Assembly: GCA_041879425.1 (NCBI GenBank)
Contig: CP090855.1
Coordinates: forward strand, 1,116,001 to 1,180,000
DNA: 64,000 nt
Source: Vibrio pomeroyi
Lineage (GTDB): Bacteria > Pseudomonadota > Gammaproteobacteria > Enterobacterales > Vibrionaceae
Direction: 5' to 3'
Below, piece by piece: positions 27,555 to 35,899 of this stretch; position 1 is the stretch's first letter; each line of letters starts with the position of its first letter. The position numbers were made by a program, and so were the translations under genes. Below the pieces are notes generated by a model. It saw only the letters and a list, made by a program, of their open reading frames with translations. It did not search any database and had not been told where the DNA came from.

Positions 27555-29047
27555 TAGTCTAGCTCAACAAGGTTCTTCTCGAACTCAGCGTGTTGCTTCT
27601 TAACTTCGTCTTCTGGCTCGCCAGTGATTAGGCTCACGATAACGATAGAGATAGTCGATAGGATGATTCCCGGTACGATTTCGTAAACATCGAACCAACC
27701 GCCCGTGAACTGTTTCCAAAGTACGATAGTCACACCACCAACCACGATGCCCGCTAGAGCGCCGTTACGGTTCATACGAGACCAGTACAGGCTCAATACG
27801 ATAGCTGGACCAAATGCCGCACCGAAACCTGCCCATGCGTAAGACACAAGGCCAAGTACTGAACTGTCTGGCGTCATCGCTAACACAAGTGCAATGAGAG
27901 AGATTAGGATTACCGCGAAACGGCCTACACGAACGATCTCTTCAGACGTCGCATCTTTCTTAAGTACTTGCTTGTACAGATCTTCTGCTAGTGCAGATGA
28001 AGATACTAATAGCTGTGAATCCGCAGTACTCATGATTGCCGCTAGGATTGCAGCAAGTAGGATACCTGCGATTACTGGGTGGAACATCGCGTTCACAAGA
28101 AGCATGAAGATCTTCTCGCCATCGTCTAGCTTAGGAGCACCAGAATTAGTCACGTAGATTAGACCTACAAGACCCACTAGCATTGCACCAACCATAGACA
28201 GTGCAGACCATACCACCGCGATACGACGCGCTGTTGTTAGGTCTTTGTTGCTACGTGTTGCTTTGAAACGAGCAAGGATGTGTGGCTGACCGAAGTAACC
28301 TAGACCCCATGCCGCTAGCGAGATGATCGCGATAGCAGAAAGTGGCTCACCTTTCGCATCATTCCATAGCGTTAGAAGCTCTGGGTTGATGTTGTGTAGG
28401 TCAGTAGATAGTTGGCCAAGGCCACCGTTCATTGCTGCGATTGGTACAATCAATAGCGCAGCCGACATCAACAGACCTTGAACCAAGTCAGTCCAAGATA
28501 CTGCAAGGAAACCACCAAACAGGGTGTACGAAACCACACATACTGTACCGATAATTACCGCTGTTGTGTAATCTAGGCCAAATACCGTTTCAAACAATTT
28601 ACCACCCGCTACCAAGCCTGAACTTGTGTAGAAAAGGAAGAATAAAAGGATAAAGAAAGCAGAAATTGTTTGGATCAGCTTAGAGTTATCATTGAAGCGA
28701 CGAGATAGGAACTCAGGCAACGTCAGTGATTCAGTTGTAATACTGTAAGTACGCAGACGCTTAGCACTGATTAACCAGTTAGCCCAAGTACCAACAAGCA
28801 GGCCACCAGCAAGCCAGAATGCTTCAAAGCCAGCAGCGTAAGCGTAACCTGGTAGGCCAAGTAGCAACCAACCACTCATGTCTGATGCACCAGCAGAAAG
28901 TGCAGCAGGCCATGGACCTAACGAACGACCACCTAGGAAGTAGTCAGTTGAGTTAGATGTACGTTTGTAAGCAATAACACCGATTGCCAGCATCATAATT
29001 AGATACGCAATGAACGTCGTCGTTATTGCAAAACTGTTTTCTATCAT
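27554..29047 (-). CDS. putP: Sodium/proline symporter
   Basis: Inner-membrane symporter of 497 residues with about 13 helices. Motifs typical of PutP are DYFLGGRSLGPWPAALSAG and SDMSGWLLLGLPG near the N-terminus, which bind sodium and proline, and the conserved TADSQLLV in helix 9. The start at 29047 is preferred since GAGGACT precedes it; the frame extends 18 codons further without a ribosome site. It lies downstream of the PutA genes in the same direction and completes a proline uptake and oxidation block. Confidence 0.93.
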   Translation of the reverse strand: MIENSFAITTTFIAYLIMMLAIGVIAYKRTSNSTDYFLGGRSLGPWPAALSAGASDMSGWLLLGLPGYAYAAGFEAFWLAGGLLVGTWANWLISAKRLRTYSITTESLTLPEFLSRRFNDNSKLIQTISAFFILLFFLFYTSSGLVAGGKLFETVFGLDYTTAVIIGTVCVVSYTLFGGFLAVSWTDLVQGLLMSAALLIVPIAAMNGGLGQLSTDLHNINPELLTLWNDAKGEPLSAIAIISLAAWGLGYFGQPHILARFKATRSNKDLTTARRIAVVWSALSMVGAMLVGLVGLIYVTNSGAPKLDDGEKIFMLLVNAMFHPVIAGILLAAILAAIMSTADSQLLVSSSALAEDLYKQVLKKDATSEEIVRVGRFAVILISLIALVLAMTPDSSVLGLVSYAWAGFGAAFGPAIVLSLYWSRMNRNGALAGIVVGGVTIVLWKQFTGGWFDVYEIVPGIILSTISIVIVSLITGEPEDEVKKQHAEFEKNLVELD

Positions 29048-29081
29048 TTGATAGTCCTCATTTTGTAGAAAGCCTTCCATG

Positions 29082-29135
29082 CCTAATTCAATGCAAAGCA
29101 CTCACCGTAAAGGCAAGCAAGTGCATTGAGTTAGG
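29082..29135 (-). promoter_or_regulatory. Long inverted repeat in the putP leader
   Basis: CCTAATTCAATGCA (29082-29095) pairs with TGCATTGAGTTAGG (29122-29135) over 14 bp with one G-U, loop 26 nt. It lies between the PutA-CTD gene and putP and may be a transcript-end or leader structure that sets the relative expression of the two. Confidence 0.5.
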
Positions 29136-29229
29136 TATTCAGGCTCCAAAGCACTATGAATTAAATCCAAAGATGGAGAAAACCAAAATGGACAAACCCA
29201 AAAGTGTTTAGAGCCATTATTACTGAAGG

Positions 29230-29934
29230 TTAGTGAGCTTCGCTTCCAAGTTCGAGCAAGGTCGCGTTACCGCCCACGGCTGTTATATTTATAGTTCGCG
29301 TACGCTCGGTAATGAAGCGCAGCGATAGGTGTGGATCATTAGCAACATTCATTGCCGTTAGATCCGTTTCAGCTACTAAACCGACGATTGCACCGTCACG
29401 CTTAGCAAGTTGTAAATTGATAGCTTGAGCCGTTTGTGAATTACCCACATAACCCGCACTTCGTACATCGCAAGACAGCAGCTGTTGAGCAGCGTCATAC
29501 GAGGCAACCTGTACCAAGTTAGTTGGCAGATTCGCTTGTTTCGCGGCGTCAGCAATTAAGGTATTGAACTGCACGTCATCACTGCACAATTGAACGCTGT
29601 TACCTGCCAATAGTGCAGCAGTAATCATTGCCGTTGCGGTTTGCAGTGCGGGCACTTTCTCTTCGCAATCATCAACAATTACCAAAGCCACACCACGACC
29701 TGCAGCATACAGCTCATTGGTTTCGCCCGTAGGACCCGCCATTAGGTGATGTTCAGAAAGCAGTGCAGACGCTTGCTCTAGATGATAAGTCGCCACTGCT
29801 GCTAAAGGTGCAGACTGACTTTCGATCTCTGATTTGAATGAAAGTACCTGAGCACTCTTATGATCAAAGTCGGTAAGATTCCATTGTTCCCACGCTAGCA
29901 AAGCATCAGAAAAACCTGTCACTTGATGAACCAT
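29230..29934 (-). CDS. Free-standing PutA C-terminal (ALDH-superfamily-like) domain
   Basis: A 234-residue protein often annotated as a second P5C dehydrogenase, but it has no catalytic cysteine motif and is half the length of an aldehyde dehydrogenase. Its C-terminus (ERTRTINITAVGGNATLLELG) resembles the end of long type B/C PutA proteins, whose C-terminal ALDH-like domain helps seal the substrate tunnel. It lies 11 bp after putA on the same strand. The best reading is a PutA C-terminal domain encoded as a separate subunit. Confidence 0.72.
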   Translation of the reverse strand: MVHQVTGFSDALLAWEQWNLTDFDHKSAQVLSFKSEIESQSAPLAAVATYHLEQASALLSEHHLMAGPTGETNELYAAGRGVALVIVDDCEEKVPALQTATAMITAALLAGNSVQLCSDDVQFNTLIADAAKQANLPTNLVQVASYDAAQQLLSCDVRSAGYVGNSQTAQAINLQLAKRDGAIVGLVAETDLTAMNVANDPHLSLRFITERTRTINITAVGGNATLLELGSEAH

Positions 29935-29945
29935 GATACTGCTCC

Positions 29946-32900
29946 TTATGCCTTGTCTTGTGATTGAGAAAACTGAACATCAGTAAAGCGATATAGGTAG
30001 TGAGGACCACCCGCTTTAGGGCCTGTACCCGACAAGCCTTGACCACCAAATGGTTGAACACCAACAACAGCGCCTACTTGGTCACGGTTGATGTAGCAGT
30101 TACCCACACGAACGTGTTTTTCGATCCAACGGTAAGTTGTTTCGTTACGGCTGTGGATACCCATGGTTAAGCCAAAACCGGTTTGGTTAATTTGGTCTAC
30201 GACTTGTGCTAACTCACTCGCCTTGAAGCGAACAATGTGCAGCACTGGGCCAAACTGTTCTTCTTTCAAACAGCTGATGTCATCAATTTCAAAAGCACTT
30301 GGTGGAACAAAGTCACCATATTCACAATCCGTACCTAGAGAAAGTTGAGCCACCTTCTTCTGGGTATTGGTCATGTTTTCTAAGTGCGTCATCAACTTCT
30401 GTTTCGCATTTTCATCGATAACAGGACCAACATCGGTTTTGTGTAGATGTGGAATACCAACACTTAGCTCGTCCATTGCACCGTGAATCAATGCAATTAC
30501 GCGGTCTGCAATGTCTTCTTGGATGTAAAGCACACGCAGTGCAGAACAACGTTGACCTGCAGAAGCGAATGCAGAACGAATCACGTCACGAACCACCTGC
30601 TCAGGCAGTGCGGTACTGTCGACGATCATTGCATTTTGGCCACCGGTTTCCGCGATAAACGGAACAGGTTTAGCATTGCGACTTGCCAGTGACACGTTGA
30701 TACGTTGCGCTGTTGGTGTTGAACCCGTAAAGGCAACGCCCGCAATTGCATCGTGGCTGGTTAGCGCACTGCCGATCTCAGCACCACGACCTGGAAGCAA
30801 CTGAATGGTGCCAGCAGGGAAACCCGCTTCGTTCATCAGTTCCACCGCGCGAGCTGCAATCAAACTTGTTTGCTCAGCAGGTTTCGCTACAACCGTGTTA
30901 CCCGCGACTAGTGCCGCTGTAATTTGGCCAAGGAAGATAGCGAGAGGGAAGTTCCAAGGGCTGATACAAACGAACACACCACGACCTTGTCGTGAAGCGA
31001 TTCGAGTTTGACCGTCAAAACCTTTTAGTTCGAAACCTTGTAGGTTGTCCGCTTGTTTTGCGTAGTAACGACAGAAGTCGACCGCTTCACGCACTTCATC
31101 AACACTATCGTGAATCGTCTTACCCGCTTCTTGATGACAAATCGCCACCAACTCAGCAAGGTTGTCTTCCATCAGATCAGCCAGCTTCTCAAGCGCAGCC
31201 GCTTTGGTTTCAACCGAAGTTGCGTTCCAATCAGCGAATGCCGCGTCTGCGCCAGTGATCGCTGCGGAAACATGATCAAGGTTAGCGAAAGCCACCTGAC
31301 CGACATTAATACGACGATCGTAAGGTGCCGTGACTTGTTCAACGTTCTGATCTACCTTGATCATGCTTTCAGCAAGAGATTCGCCGTTGATCACAGGTCC
31401 TGCAGTCCATTGATTGTTAAGGAAAGACTTAACCTGCTCTTCAAATTGATGCGCTTCACTTTCGATATCAATGTTCACACCGTAAGAGTTCTTACGCTCA
31501 GGGAATACCGCTGGAGGCAGAGGAATCTTAGTGTTGTTCAGCGTATCGAACGCCAGAAGCATATCGACTGGATGCTGTGTTAGCTCTGCCACTGGGCAGC
31601 GAGCATCAACCAAACGGTGTACAAACGAGCTGTTTGCGCCGTTCTCGAGTAAGCGACGTACTAGGTATGGCAGTAGATCTTTGTGGCTACCAACTGGCGC
31701 GTAAATACGTACCGACTGCTGGTAAGCTTCCATCGCATGGTTGTAAAGAGAATCACCCATGCCGTGTAAGCGTTGGAATTCAAAGTCTTTATGGTCAGTC
31801 ATCACTGCAATTGCAGAAACGGTGTGAGCATTGTGGCTCGCAAACTGCGGGAAGATATTGCCACGAACACTTGGGCTCAATAGGTAACGCGCACAAGCAA
31901 GGTAAGCTACGTCTGTCGCTTCTTTACGTGTGTAAACTGGGTAATCAGTGAAACCAGCCTGTTGTGACCATTTGATCTCGCTGTCCCAGTACGCGCCTTT
32001 CACCAAGCGAAGCGGGATTAAATCACCCTGCTCTTTCGCTAGGCGGTTTAGCCATACTAGAACCGGAAGCGCACGTTTTGAGTAAGCTTGAATAACCAGA
32101 CCAAATTTACCCCAACCTTTCACAAGGTCAGTGCGGTACAGTTTTTCGAATAGTTTAAGAGATAGCTCTAGGCGATCCGCTTCTTCAGCATCAATCGTAA
32201 TCGCAACATCAAGCTCGACAGCGCGACGCAATAGTTGCTCTAGCGTGTCGCACAGTTCATTTAGAACACGGTCTTCATTCGCCACTTCATAACGTGGGTG
32301 AAGTGCAGAAAGCTTGATAGAAACAGACGGTGCTGGGCTCGATTTTGAAGAGACGTATGTGTCTCGACCTACGGCTTCAATCGCCATTAGGTAATCTTTG
32401 AAGTATTTGTTTGCGTCTGCCGTAGTCAGCGCCGCTTCACCTAGCATGTCATATGAGTAGGTAAAACCTTTATCACGCATAGACTTACCGTTCTTTTGCG
32501 CTTCAGCAATACTGCGGCCAAGAACGAATTGGTGACCCATCACCTTCATTGCTTGGTGCATCGCTTTACGAATCACTGGCTCAGAAAGCTTGTTTACTAA
32601 ACGGTTAACCGCTTGACCTGCACTCTGTTCTTTAGATGAAAGTCCAACCACCTTGCCCGTTAGCATTAGGCCCCAAGTGGATGCGTTAACAAACACCGAA
32701 TCAGAATTCTTAAGGTGAGACTTCCAATCCGCAACGCTTAGTTTGTCGCGAATCAGCGCATCAGCCGTTGCTGAATCAGGAATACGCATCAAGGCTTCCG
32801 CCAGACACATCAGCAAGATGCCCTCTTGAGTATCTAAGCTGTATTCAAGCAACAGTGCATCGATCATCTGGATAGAAGTCTTATCCGCACGGATAGCCTC

Positions 32901-33083
32901 GATCAATGATGTCGTTTTCTCTGTGATTTGCTGCTTTTCAGACTCAGAAGGGGTAGCTAGTGGCAGAAGTTGCTCTAGCCATTGGGTTTCATCCACCATA
33001 TATAATGGTGAGATAAGCGACCATAGATCAGCAAGCGGCTGCTCGTTGAATTCTGGCTTTAACACATCAGTAGCTGTAAACAT
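29946..33083 (-). CDS. putA: Bifunctional proline dehydrogenase / P5C dehydrogenase
   Basis: A 1045-residue enzyme that oxidises proline to glutamate with FAD and NAD. The FAD-dependent PRODH barrel covers about residues 160-500 (SIKLSALHPRYE, RLVKGAYWDSEIKW). The P5CDH domain covers about 570-1030 (ISPWNFPLAIFLGQ, FTGSTPTAQRI, nucleophile Cys near residue 845 in SAGQRCSAL). It starts directly in the helical region and lacks the N-terminal ribbon-helix-helix repressor domain, so it should not control its own genes; an AraC-type gene upstream probably does. The C-terminal domain of long PutAs is encoded separately downstream. Confidence 0.95.
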   Translation of the reverse strand: MFTATDVLKPEFNEQPLADLWSLISPLYMVDETQWLEQLLPLATPSESEKQQITEKTTSLIEAIRADKTSIQMIDALLLEYSLDTQEGILLMCLAEALMRIPDSATADALIRDKLSVADWKSHLKNSDSVFVNASTWGLMLTGKVVGLSSKEQSAGQAVNRLVNKLSEPVIRKAMHQAMKVMGHQFVLGRSIAEAQKNGKSMRDKGFTYSYDMLGEAALTTADANKYFKDYLMAIEAVGRDTYVSSKSSPAPSVSIKLSALHPRYEVANEDRVLNELCDTLEQLLRRAVELDVAITIDAEEADRLELSLKLFEKLYRTDLVKGWGKFGLVIQAYSKRALPVLVWLNRLAKEQGDLIPLRLVKGAYWDSEIKWSQQAGFTDYPVYTRKEATDVAYLACARYLLSPSVRGNIFPQFASHNAHTVSAIAVMTDHKDFEFQRLHGMGDSLYNHAMEAYQQSVRIYAPVGSHKDLLPYLVRRLLENGANSSFVHRLVDARCPVAELTQHPVDMLLAFDTLNNTKIPLPPAVFPERKNSYGVNIDIESEAHQFEEQVKSFLNNQWTAGPVINGESLAESMIKVDQNVEQVTAPYDRRINVGQVAFANLDHVSAAITGADAAFADWNATSVETKAAALEKLADLMEDNLAELVAICHQEAGKTIHDSVDEVREAVDFCRYYAKQADNLQGFELKGFDGQTRIASRQGRGVFVCISPWNFPLAIFLGQITAALVAGNTVVAKPAEQTSLIAARAVELMNEAGFPAGTIQLLPGRGAEIGSALTSHDAIAGVAFTGSTPTAQRINVSLASRNAKPVPFIAETGGQNAMIVDSTALPEQVVRDVIRSAFASAGQRCSALRVLYIQEDIADRVIALIHGAMDELSVGIPHLHKTDVGPVIDENAKQKLMTHLENMTNTQKKVAQLSLGTDCEYGDFVPPSAFEIDDISCLKEEQFGPVLHIVRFKASELAQVVDQINQTGFGLTMGIHSRNETTYRWIEKHVRVGNCYINRDQVGAVVGVQPFGGQGLSGTGPKAGGPHYLYRFTDVQFSQSQDKA

Positions 33084-33265
33084 GCGTTTTCCTTAATCTC
33101 ACACCCGGAATTAGCCCGGGGATCTCTACAATGGCTGCAGTGTATTTAGAGTATATAAGGATTACTTGTCAAAAACTCCGAGTTTTTTGCTAAAAACTCG
33201 CTTTATTAACAAAACAAACACAACGTCACATATGAAACTTTAAAATAATATGCCGTTTTGTTTCA

Positions 33266-34090
33266 CTATTTAACAGAAATTTTCTTTTTGTATTGGGATG
33301 GTGACATGCCTTGAAGGCGTGAAAAGGTGTGAGTAAAGGAGGATTGACCGGAGAAACCAGCAAGTTCTGCAACCTGACCAAGGCTCAGATTACCTTGTTC
33401 GATCAAGCGACGAGAGCGGTCGATACGCTTACCTAATACATACTGGTGAGGGGTAATACCCATTTGCTCTTTGAATAGCATGTGGAACTGGCTTTCACCC
33501 AAGAACACACTGCCAGCTAGCTGCGCGACTGAGATCTTATTCGCGAGGTGTTGCTCAATGTAGCGATCCAGCGCTTCAAGATCGAAACGCGAATCTTTGA
33601 TTGAGGTTTCAAAAGCCGAGATGTGCCTTTGCATCAGTGCGATCACCGTATCATTACAGGCACGGCTTAATAGTAGATCATCAGGGCTTGCCTGCATCTC
33701 TTGCACCAACATATGGATAAGCTTTTGAATTTGCGCGTCTAATTGGAAATAGACGTTTGATGACTCAAGCTGGTTAATCTTCTCTAACATCAGCGGGTCG
33801 TCGTCACTCGGTACAGGCATGTTAAGCACCAGAATATCCGACTGACCAACCACGCCACCGAAAGCATGATCAGAGCTTGCGGTCACCACACATCCTTGGC
33901 CGGGGCCGACAAGATTGCCCTTACCGCTGACTTCAAATTCCGCCTGACCTTTTAGACCAATCACCACCTGCGAATAATGGTGCTCGTGGCAATCCATATG
34001 TGATGGCAAAGTAATGATCTCTGCGGGACGAGGGCCAGTAAGGCCTAGCGGAGACAAGTCTAGGTTTGGAAAGGGTAAAGGTTTTGGCAT
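33266..34090 (-). CDS. putR: AraC-family regulator, PutR type
   Basis: A 274-residue regulator with an N-terminal cupin (about 25-100, with MDCHEHHYSQVVIGLKGQAEF... starting at residue 32) and a C-terminal double HTH (about 170-270, with VAELAGFSGQSSFTHTFSRLQG). It lies immediately upstream of putA on the same strand. In V. vulnificus an AraC/XylS-type protein called PutR activates the put genes, and this gene has the same position. Proline or a proline product is the likely inducer. The symbol rests on context. Confidence 0.75.
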   Translation of the reverse strand: MPKPLPFPNLDLSPLGLTGPRPAEIITLPSHMDCHEHHYSQVVIGLKGQAEFEVSGKGNLVGPGQGCVVTASSDHAFGGVVGQSDILVLNMPVPSDDDPLMLEKINQLESSNVYFQLDAQIQKLIHMLVQEMQASPDDLLLSRACNDTVIALMQRHISAFETSIKDSRFDLEALDRYIEQHLANKISVAQLAGSVFLGESQFHMLFKEQMGITPHQYVLGKRIDRSRRLIEQGNLSLGQVAELAGFSGQSSFTHTFSRLQGMSPSQYKKKISVK

Positions 34091-34572
34091 GACAGCAAAG
34101 TACTCAGGTCAACATAGTAAGAATAATACTCTGAAATCTGCACAAGATGAATTTGTAAATGATCATGAGAGTCATTTCCTAACCTCAAAGGAAAGATCAT
34201 CACTGCGATCGTCTTGATCATGCCTCCGGAAAGATGATCAAGAGTGTATAAACTACGGGCATTGTAAAATCAATCGTTCCGGTGAGTTTAGAGGCTTCAC
34301 GCCCACTCATACCAACACGTCAAAGTGACTCATAAATGAGAACGTAATCACCGCACAATAACGGTAATATTTTCTTATTTAGCTCAAATATTTTGCTTTA
34401 AACCTGTAAAAAGTGTATCCGAAGTACCGAAACTTGGCTTTTGAGTAGATTGGATAGCAATAAAACGGTATAAAGACGGGTACTGTGTTAATTGCTAATA
34501 ACTAGTGACTCACAACTAGGAAGTAGACACTTTATTAACGAGCCAATTTCAATCTACAAGTTGCAGGGACCT
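34091..34572. other. Intergenic region with RctB-like sites
   Basis: A 482-bp region between the divergent putR and PEGA genes. It contains the RctB-type group described at 34159-34282 and the promoters of both genes; an open frame from 34492 joins the PEGA gene but is not its likely start. Confidence 0.6.
34159..34282. repeat. Remote cluster of RctB-like binding sites
   Basis: Four TGATCA/GATCAT elements occur within 90 bp: ATGATCATGAGA at 34159, AGATCATCACTG at 34194, TTGATCATGCCT at 34214 and ATGATCAAGAGT at 34234. The last is preceded by TCCGGAAAG and followed 28 bp later by ATCGTTCCGG (34273-34282). The same order of elements occurs in the origin region at 56605-56642. External RctB sites on chromosome 2 that restrain its replication have been reported in V. 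cholerae; this cluster is about 23 kb from the origin. Confidence 0.6.
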
Positions 34573-35676
34573 ATGACTAACTTTCGAATTTCAGCGCTTT
34601 TACTCGCGCTATCCCCACTTTGGGTATCTGCATCGGTATCCGCTGAAGAACTGAATCAAGTCGATCCCGTTTCAGCTATCGATGCAAAGCTAACAGAGAA
34701 AAACTCAGATATTGAGCGTATTTCAGCAACCAAAGTATCCGCGACTGAGAACCTAAAACAACTACAAAACAAAAACAGTAAGTTGTTGCGCGAAGGTGAA
34801 GAACTTAAGGCAAAACGTAACAGAGCCAAGTCTGTACTAGACAAACAGTACAGTCGCTTACTTGAAGATCCAGAAACGGATCTGGTCTCTTTCCAGAAAA
34901 GTTACCAAGATGCGTGGGCTGCGGTTAAAGAAAATCAATCTGCTCAACTAGACAATCAACAAGCGATGAACGAGGGTGAAATTCACCTTTCTCAAATCAA
35001 GCAAAAGCAAGCTCGCCTGAATAATGAGCTGGCAAACTTGAGAGAGTCAAAAGTTGAAGCTCGCGTAAAACGTATTGCAACGGAACTGCGTGAAAGTGCG
35101 GTTCTTGAAACCAGCTACACCACCACATGTTCATCAACAATGACACTGGGTGAGTGTACTGCGCAGGGTAAACACCTGACCAACCAAAAAGCCGTACAAA
35201 CGTTCAAGAGCCAATTACTTGAGCAGCTCACAGAAAGCACACTAGCGAAGCAAAACTTACAAGGCGTTCAACTGAACATCCACGTTCAAGACAGCCAAGC
35301 AATCAAGAGCGGCTTCTCTGGTAATAACTCTTACTTCATGCAGATGCAAGCTCAGCTTCAAGCAAAACCAGAAGCGGTTGCAGCGTGTAACCTATTGAAC
35401 GTTTCAACGCGCTACTGTTTAACAGGCAGCAACGCAGCGGTTGTTAAAAAGAGTGACAAACAGTGGGCTAACGTGACGGTACGTTCTGATCAATACAATG
35501 ATTCAGTGACTATCAACGGCATCAAGTACGGCAGCACGCCTCTTGAGGTTGCGCTACCAAGCGGTCGTCACCAAGTAACCATTTCAAAACAAGGTTACGA
35601 GTCTTACAACCGCACAGTTACCGTCAACGGCAGCGACACTATTTGGGTTAAGCTTCTTCCTAGCAAAGAAAGCTAA
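34573..35676 (+). CDS. Secreted coiled-coil protein with C-terminal PEGA domain
   Basis: A 367-residue exported protein with a signal peptide (about 1-24, ending VSAEE), a long coiled coil (about 35-165) and a C-terminal PEGA domain (about 295-365, with DSVTINGIKYGSTPLEVALPSG split at YGSTP). Two cysteine pairs (TTCSSTMTLGEC, ACNLLNVSTRYC) suggest disulfides. The start at 34573 is supported by AGGGAC. It is a paralog of the next gene over its whole length, from which it differs by lacking the FGE-like domain. PEGA domains often sit at envelope or S-layer surfaces; the function is unknown. Confidence 0.8.
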   Translation: MTNFRISALLLALSPLWVSASVSAEELNQVDPVSAIDAKLTEKNSDIERISATKVSATENLKQLQNKNSKLLREGEELKAKRNRAKSVLDKQYSRLLEDPETDLVSFQKSYQDAWAAVKENQSAQLDNQQAMNEGEIHLSQIKQKQARLNNELANLRESKVEARVKRIATELRESAVLETSYTTTCSSTMTLGECTAQGKHLTNQKAVQTFKSQLLEQLTESTLAKQNLQGVQLNIHVQDSQAIKSGFSGNNSYFMQMQAQLQAKPEAVAACNLLNVSTRYCLTGSNAAVVKKSDKQWANVTVRSDQYNDSVTINGIKYGSTPLEVALPSGRHQVTISKQGYESYNRTVTVNGSDTIWVKLLPSKES

Positions 35677-35899
35677 ACACCCTTTCTATATAGAGCTAAG
35701 CCGATATAAACACTTAGCTCTATATCAGATAGCCGTGCCTATTTCGCAAAGCTGAATGAACACTCGCCATTTTGTTGATAGTTATAAACTGTATGGTCTT
35801 TATAACCTTGTAAAGTCGTTGTAAACAACAGCAGCAGATGAAATGGCGTTCTCGTTTAGAATATTCGATTAACCTAAATTACGATTGAAGTAGCCCATC

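Noticed and set aside
29230..29934. Second P5C dehydrogenase
   Set aside because: Only 234 residues, without a catalytic cysteine or NAD-binding motif; it matches the PutA C-terminal domain better.
30163..31951. Several plus-strand open frames opposite putA
   Set aside because: They are antisense to an intact 1045-codon gene, share its codon pattern in reverse and have no ribosome sites.
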